This document shows, one piece after another, positions 6,230-8,432 of a stretch of 8,432 bases of DNA (position 1 is its first letter; each line of letters begins with the position of its first letter). The translations under genes and the position numbers were made by a program. The notes below the pieces were generated by a model that was not told where the DNA came from, searched no databases, and worked only from the letters and a program-made list of their open reading frames with translations. Source of the DNA: Microcaldota archaeon (GTDB taxonomy: Archaea > Micrarchaeota > Micrarchaeia > Norongarragalinales > UBA8480); assembly GCA_030697615.1 (NCBI GenBank), contig JAUYPK010000114.1, positions 1 through 8,432 of the forward strand. The letters run 5' to 3'.

Positions 6230-6778
6230 ATGGAGAAAAAAAAAGAAAAATGGTGGAAAAAAGAAATGGAACAGTTCATGCGAGAAATGCACGGAATTTA
6301 CACTAAAGTAAATCAAACTGAACAGCACGGCGCGTTTTACCAGCAGGCCTACCGAATCACTACCGATGCAATTGTAAGGAGACTTATCGCTCAGAAAGCA
6401 AGCAAAGAAGAAATTAAACACGCGCGTACTTTCCTCAACCAAGGCGGATACTCGGAAACAGGAGAATCAATAGCAAAATTCGCGCTAACTTATCACGCTG
6501 CACTTAAAATGAAAGAAGCTGGCAAAGAACACATGTTAGATAAAATTAACGAAAATGTAAAGGCACTTGCAGAAAGAGCTCGTACAAAATACACTCGCAG
6601 CGGCCTTGCTGGCTCAAGTGCAGTGCTTAACCCAAGCCAACACATATCTAGCAATGTTGCCAATGCACGCGCTTTCTTAAAAAAACAAGGATTAGAAGAA
6701 CTAAAAGCAGACATAGCTGCCAGTGACTTAACAGACACTAAAAAGCAAGAACTACACGGATATTTAGATGCTGAATAA
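6230..6778 (+). CDS. Small helical protein, paralogue 2 of 3
   Basis: A 182-residue helical protein of unknown function. Residues 53-106 align with paralogue 3 without a gap at 16 of 54 identities by my hand count, with Glu61, Tyr74, Gly78, Ala90-Ala91, Lys99, Leu103 and Ile106 also shared with paralogue 1. The C-terminal motif is AFLKKQGLEELKADIAASDL, from Phe149, and matches paralogue 1 over 27 positions without gaps (Phe149, Leu150, Ile162, Ser165, Thr168, Lys172, Leu175). Between the two lies a Ser/Asn-rich linker (about 119-145). The first 12 residues are Lys-rich; ATG 6266, beginning MEQFMREM, aligns directly with MQKFFKQI in paralogue 3 and is a credible alternative start. No signal peptide or enzymatic motif is seen. 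It sits 11 nt after paralogue 1. Confidence 0.8.
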   Translation: MEKKKEKWWKKEMEQFMREMHGIYTKVNQTEQHGAFYQQAYRITTDAIVRRLIAQKASKEEIKHARTFLNQGGYSETGESIAKFALTYHAALKMKEAGKEHMLDKINENVKALAERARTKYTRSGLAGSSAVLNPSQHISSNVANARAFLKKQGLEELKADIAASDLTDTKKQELHGYLDAE

Positions 6779-6801
6779 ATCAAAACCAAATATTGGTTGA
6801 T
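6779..6801 (+). other. Imperfect inverted repeat in the gap between paralogues 2 and 3
   Basis: AACCAA (6784-6789) and TTGGTT (6793-6798) flank a 3-nt ATA loop; outer ATC/GAT bases pair if two A residues bulge. It starts immediately after the stop of paralogue 2, in a very A+T-rich 61-base gap, the longest in this run of genes. It could be an RNA hairpin affecting processing or attenuation, or a protein-binding dyad. There is no T tract after it, so it does not look like a terminator. Confidence 0.35.
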
Positions 6802-6839
6802 AAAATAAAGAAGATAGGTAAAGCTAAATAAAAAAAGAT

Positions 6840-7337
6840 GTGAAACAATCAATGCAAAAATTCTTTAAACAAATAAGAACTCTTGAAGAACAAAGTGGAA
6901 AGCAAAAGCTATATCCACTGTTTAACACAGCACGTAAATTTGCAGTTAAAGCAGTTGTTCGGGAACTCCAAAAAAGAGGCCTTAGTCAAGCCGAAGTAGA
7001 AGCAGCAAAACACTTTTTGAAAATTGGCAGATATGATAAAAAAGGAATAGCTAAAAGTACTGACGGACAAGTATTTTTAGCTGCCCTCAAATTAAAACGA
7101 AACAATAAACTAGACATATTGAAACACATTCAATCTGCTACCCTGTTTTTATCGCGTGAAGCAGGAAAAGCTAAACTAAAAGAACTAGCACGTAATCCAC
7201 TAGTACAAATGAATACAGACGCCCTAGGCGGCGAGCAGTTTCTAAATAAAACTCAAGGTCTAGACCAAGATATCGAAAACAGCACCGTTGCAGAAAAAGA
7301 TAAGAAAAAACTATTACGATACGTACGAGGAAAATAA
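6840..7337 (+). CDS. Small helical protein, paralogue 3 of 3
   Basis: A 165-residue, lysine-rich, predicted helical protein of unknown function. The core spans residues 48-97 (LSQAEVEAAKHFLKIGRYDK onward) with the three-way invariant Glu52, Tyr65, Gly69, Ala81-Ala82, Lys90, Leu94 and Ile97. The C-terminal motif begins at Phe134-Leu135 and has Ile145, Ser148, Lys155 and Leu158, two residues tighter than in the other paralogues. The first codon here is GTG; ATG 6852, giving MQKFFKQI, aligns with an internal Met of paralogue 2 and may be the true start. No Shine-Dalgarno clearly favours either. A 61-base A+T-rich gap with a small inverted repeat precedes it, so it might have its own promoter, though no convincing TATA box is seen. 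Pth2 begins only 3 nt after its stop. Confidence 0.8.
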   Translation: MKQSMQKFFKQIRTLEEQSGKQKLYPLFNTARKFAVKAVVRELQKRGLSQAEVEAAKHFLKIGRYDKKGIAKSTDGQVFLAALKLKRNNKLDILKHIQSATLFLSREAGKAKLKELARNPLVQMNTDALGGEQFLNKTQGLDQDIENSTVAEKDKKKLLRYVRGK

Positions 7338-7340
7338 AAA

Positions 7341-7682
7341 ATGTACAAACAAGCAATCATTGTTAGAAGTGACTTGGGAATGGGTAAAGGAAAGCTAGTT
7401 GCACAGGGAAGCCATGCTAGCTTGCAGGCGTACATGAAGTGCGACGAAGAAACCCGCGATGAATGGTTTGACCAAGGTAGCAAAAAAATTACTTTGAAAG
7501 TAGACGGCGAAAAAGAACTAGTTGAACTCTTCGACAAAGCGAAGAGACGCAAACTTGCAGCTTCACTTATTAGAGACGCTGGCCACACGCAAGTTGAACC
7601 AGGCACGCTCACAGCAGTTGCAATTGGACCAGCTGAAGAAGACGAAATAGACGTTATAACTGGAAAGTTGAAACTATTGTGA
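7341..7682 (+). CDS. pth2: Peptidyl-tRNA hydrolase Pth2
   Basis: A 113-residue enzyme that releases the peptide from peptidyl-tRNA dropped by stalled ribosomes, recycling the tRNA. It is the archaeal/eukaryotic type, unrelated to bacterial Pth. The full single domain is present: the N-terminal strand YKQAIIVRSDLGMGKGKLVAQ with the conserved basic residues, GSHASLQAY helix, the KKITLKVDGEKEL strand-helix, and the C-terminal signature IRDAGHTQVEPGTLTAVAIGP. Length matches the family at about 115 residues, with no N-terminal membrane anchor as found in many eukaryotic forms. The GAGG at 7327-7330, at the end of paralogue 3 and 10 nt from the ATG, is a reasonable ribosome-binding site. The stop codon overlaps the ribosome-binding site of the next gene. 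Confidence 0.97.
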   Translation: MYKQAIIVRSDLGMGKGKLVAQGSHASLQAYMKCDEETRDEWFDQGSKKITLKVDGEKELVELFDKAKRRKLAASLIRDAGHTQVEPGTLTAVAIGPAEEDEIDVITGKLKLL

Positions 7683-7683
7683 T
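7679..7683 (+). promoter_or_regulatory. GTGAT ribosome-binding site overlapping the pth2 stop
   Basis: GTGAT complements the archaeal anti-Shine-Dalgarno (GGTGATC). It contains the pth2 stop codon TGA and lies 5 nt before ATG 7689, so translation of pth2 and the next gene is probably coupled. Confidence 0.45.
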
Positions 7684-7688
7684 AAGAA

Positions 7689-8432
7689 ATGAAGAAAGAA
7701 ACTTGGTTTGTTTTGGAAGAAGTTCCAGGCGCAAATTCGCTAGTTACGATTGAAGCGGTCAAAGCATGCGCAGATGCGGATAAACTTTTTAACGCGCTTA
7801 ACTGTGGAACACGAAAAGCAATTATCAAAGGCGAACGCGGGCAAGAAGATTGGATCTTTGTAAAAGAATACGTTTCCACTGCCGCAAACGGAATTTTCAA
7901 TAAAATCTTAACCGATATAAAATGGGGCTTTTGGATTAGCGAAAGTATTGAAAAGAAAAGCAAGGAGCTAATGCAACACTCAGAACAACTAGGCCAAACT
8001 GACTTTTCAAAACGTCCCAATGCTGAGCTTGGCGAAGAATTTCAACAATGGGAAGATATCCGCCGACAATGCCACCAGTTTGGCATGCCTTGGAATGTGG
8101 TTGAATTTGAAGACCAACTAGTTTCCAAGCACCTCAAAAAATATTTGGAACAAAAAATAAAACAGACAAAAACTGGTTTGAATGTGGCAAGCGTTTTTTC
8201 TGTTCTAACAATGCCGACGAGAAAAAGCTACGGCCAACGCGAAGAAGAGGAATTACTTGAAATTGCACTAGCCGCTAAACGCAGCGAAAATATTGAAAAA
8301 AAACTTGAAGCGCATTGGAAAAAATACTGCTGGCTACCTTACATGTACGAAGGTCCAGCTTGGGACAAGACATACTTTGAAGAAATCCTCCAATCACTAA
8401 CAAAGCTAAATGAAGCAGAATTACAAGAAAAA
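7689..8432 (+). CDS. Putative PEP-utilizing-enzyme-like protein, N-terminal 248 residues (runs off the right edge)
   Basis: The frame is open from ATG 7689 to the last base, with no stop. The first 100 residues hold a possible two-strand/helix unit (ETWFVLEEVPG, then KAIIKGERGQEDWIFVKEYV). The recognisable part is residues 169-231: SVLTMPTRKSYGQREEEELL, a helix pair, then H209-KKYCWLPYMYEGPAWDKTYF. From memory, this LT-PT-x-S-x-x-x-EE-LL pattern followed by H-x-x-KY-W-x-x-x-x-x-GP-W-x-x-x-YF occurs in archaeal and candidate-phyla proteins annotated as PEP-utilizing or PEP-synthase-like, whose phosphohistidine (mobile) domain lies further downstream. The catalytic TSxGGxxSHxAI histidine motif cannot be seen because the window ends first. 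If that motif is absent downstream, this call is wrong. It is the sixth gene of the run, 6 nt after pth2. Confidence 0.6.
   Translation, partial: MKKETWFVLEEVPGANSLVTIEAVKACADADKLFNALNCGTRKAIIKGERGQEDWIFVKEYVSTAANGIFNKILTDIKWGFWISESIEKKSKELMQHSEQLGQTDFSKRPNAELGEEFQQWEDIRRQCHQFGMPWNVVEFEDQLVSKHLKKYLEQKIKQTKTGLNVASVFSVLTMPTRKSYGQREEEELLEIALAAKRSENIEKKLEAHWKKYCWLPYMYEGPAWDKTYFEEILQSLTKLNEAELQEK

Noticed and set aside
7253..8020. Minus-strand frame of 255 residues
   Set aside because: It is antisense to Pth2, whose identity is certain, and to the following gene; its Ser/Phe/Leu-rich translation is the usual shadow of Lys/Glu-rich coding DNA.

Overview
The window looks like a chromosomal segment from an archaeon, probably a small-genome DPANN-type lineage. 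The evidence is an archaeal/eukaryotic-type ATP-dependent DNA ligase, an archaeal/eukaryotic-type peptidyl-tRNA hydrolase (Pth2), palindromic TATA-like boxes 25-30 nt upstream of leaderless or short-leader starts, T-rich rather than hairpin terminators, and surface proteins rich in N-glycosylation sequons. The sequence is A+T-rich overall and genes are tightly packed. The DPANN placement is inference; no rRNA or ribosomal protein gene is present to test it.

Layout. (1) 1-493, minus: the N-terminal 164 residues of a tyrosyl-tRNA synthetase that runs off the left edge. It resembles the plant/eukaryotic-like TyrRS branch. (2) 556-1275, plus: a small protein-kinase-fold/aminoglycoside-phosphotransferase-like protein, divergent from TyrRS and sharing a short promoter region. 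(3) 3299 down to 1295, minus: a three-gene operon, reading a membrane-anchored, heavily sequon-bearing surface protein, then a membrane-anchored or secreted single-HKD phospholipase D/Nuc-like protein, then a GNAT acetyltransferase. It ends in a T-rich terminator facing the kinase-like gene. (4) 3883 down to 3362, minus: an orphan arginine-rich protein in a locally G+C-richer stretch, divergent from the ligase gene. (5) 3951 to the right edge, plus: a run of six genes with short gaps: DNA ligase, three small helical proteins, Pth2, and the N-terminal part of a protein resembling the PEP-utilizing enzyme group.

The main discovery is that the three small proteins between ligase and Pth2 (170, 182 and 165 aa) are divergent tandem paralogues. 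They align without gaps over a 50-residue core and share a second C-terminal motif with nearly constant spacing. I do not recognise the family. Its position between an information-processing nick-sealing enzyme and a translation-quality enzyme is suggestive but does not establish a function.

I found no tRNA, rRNA, CRISPR array, insertion sequence or attachment site. The only gene-free stretches are under 100 bases.
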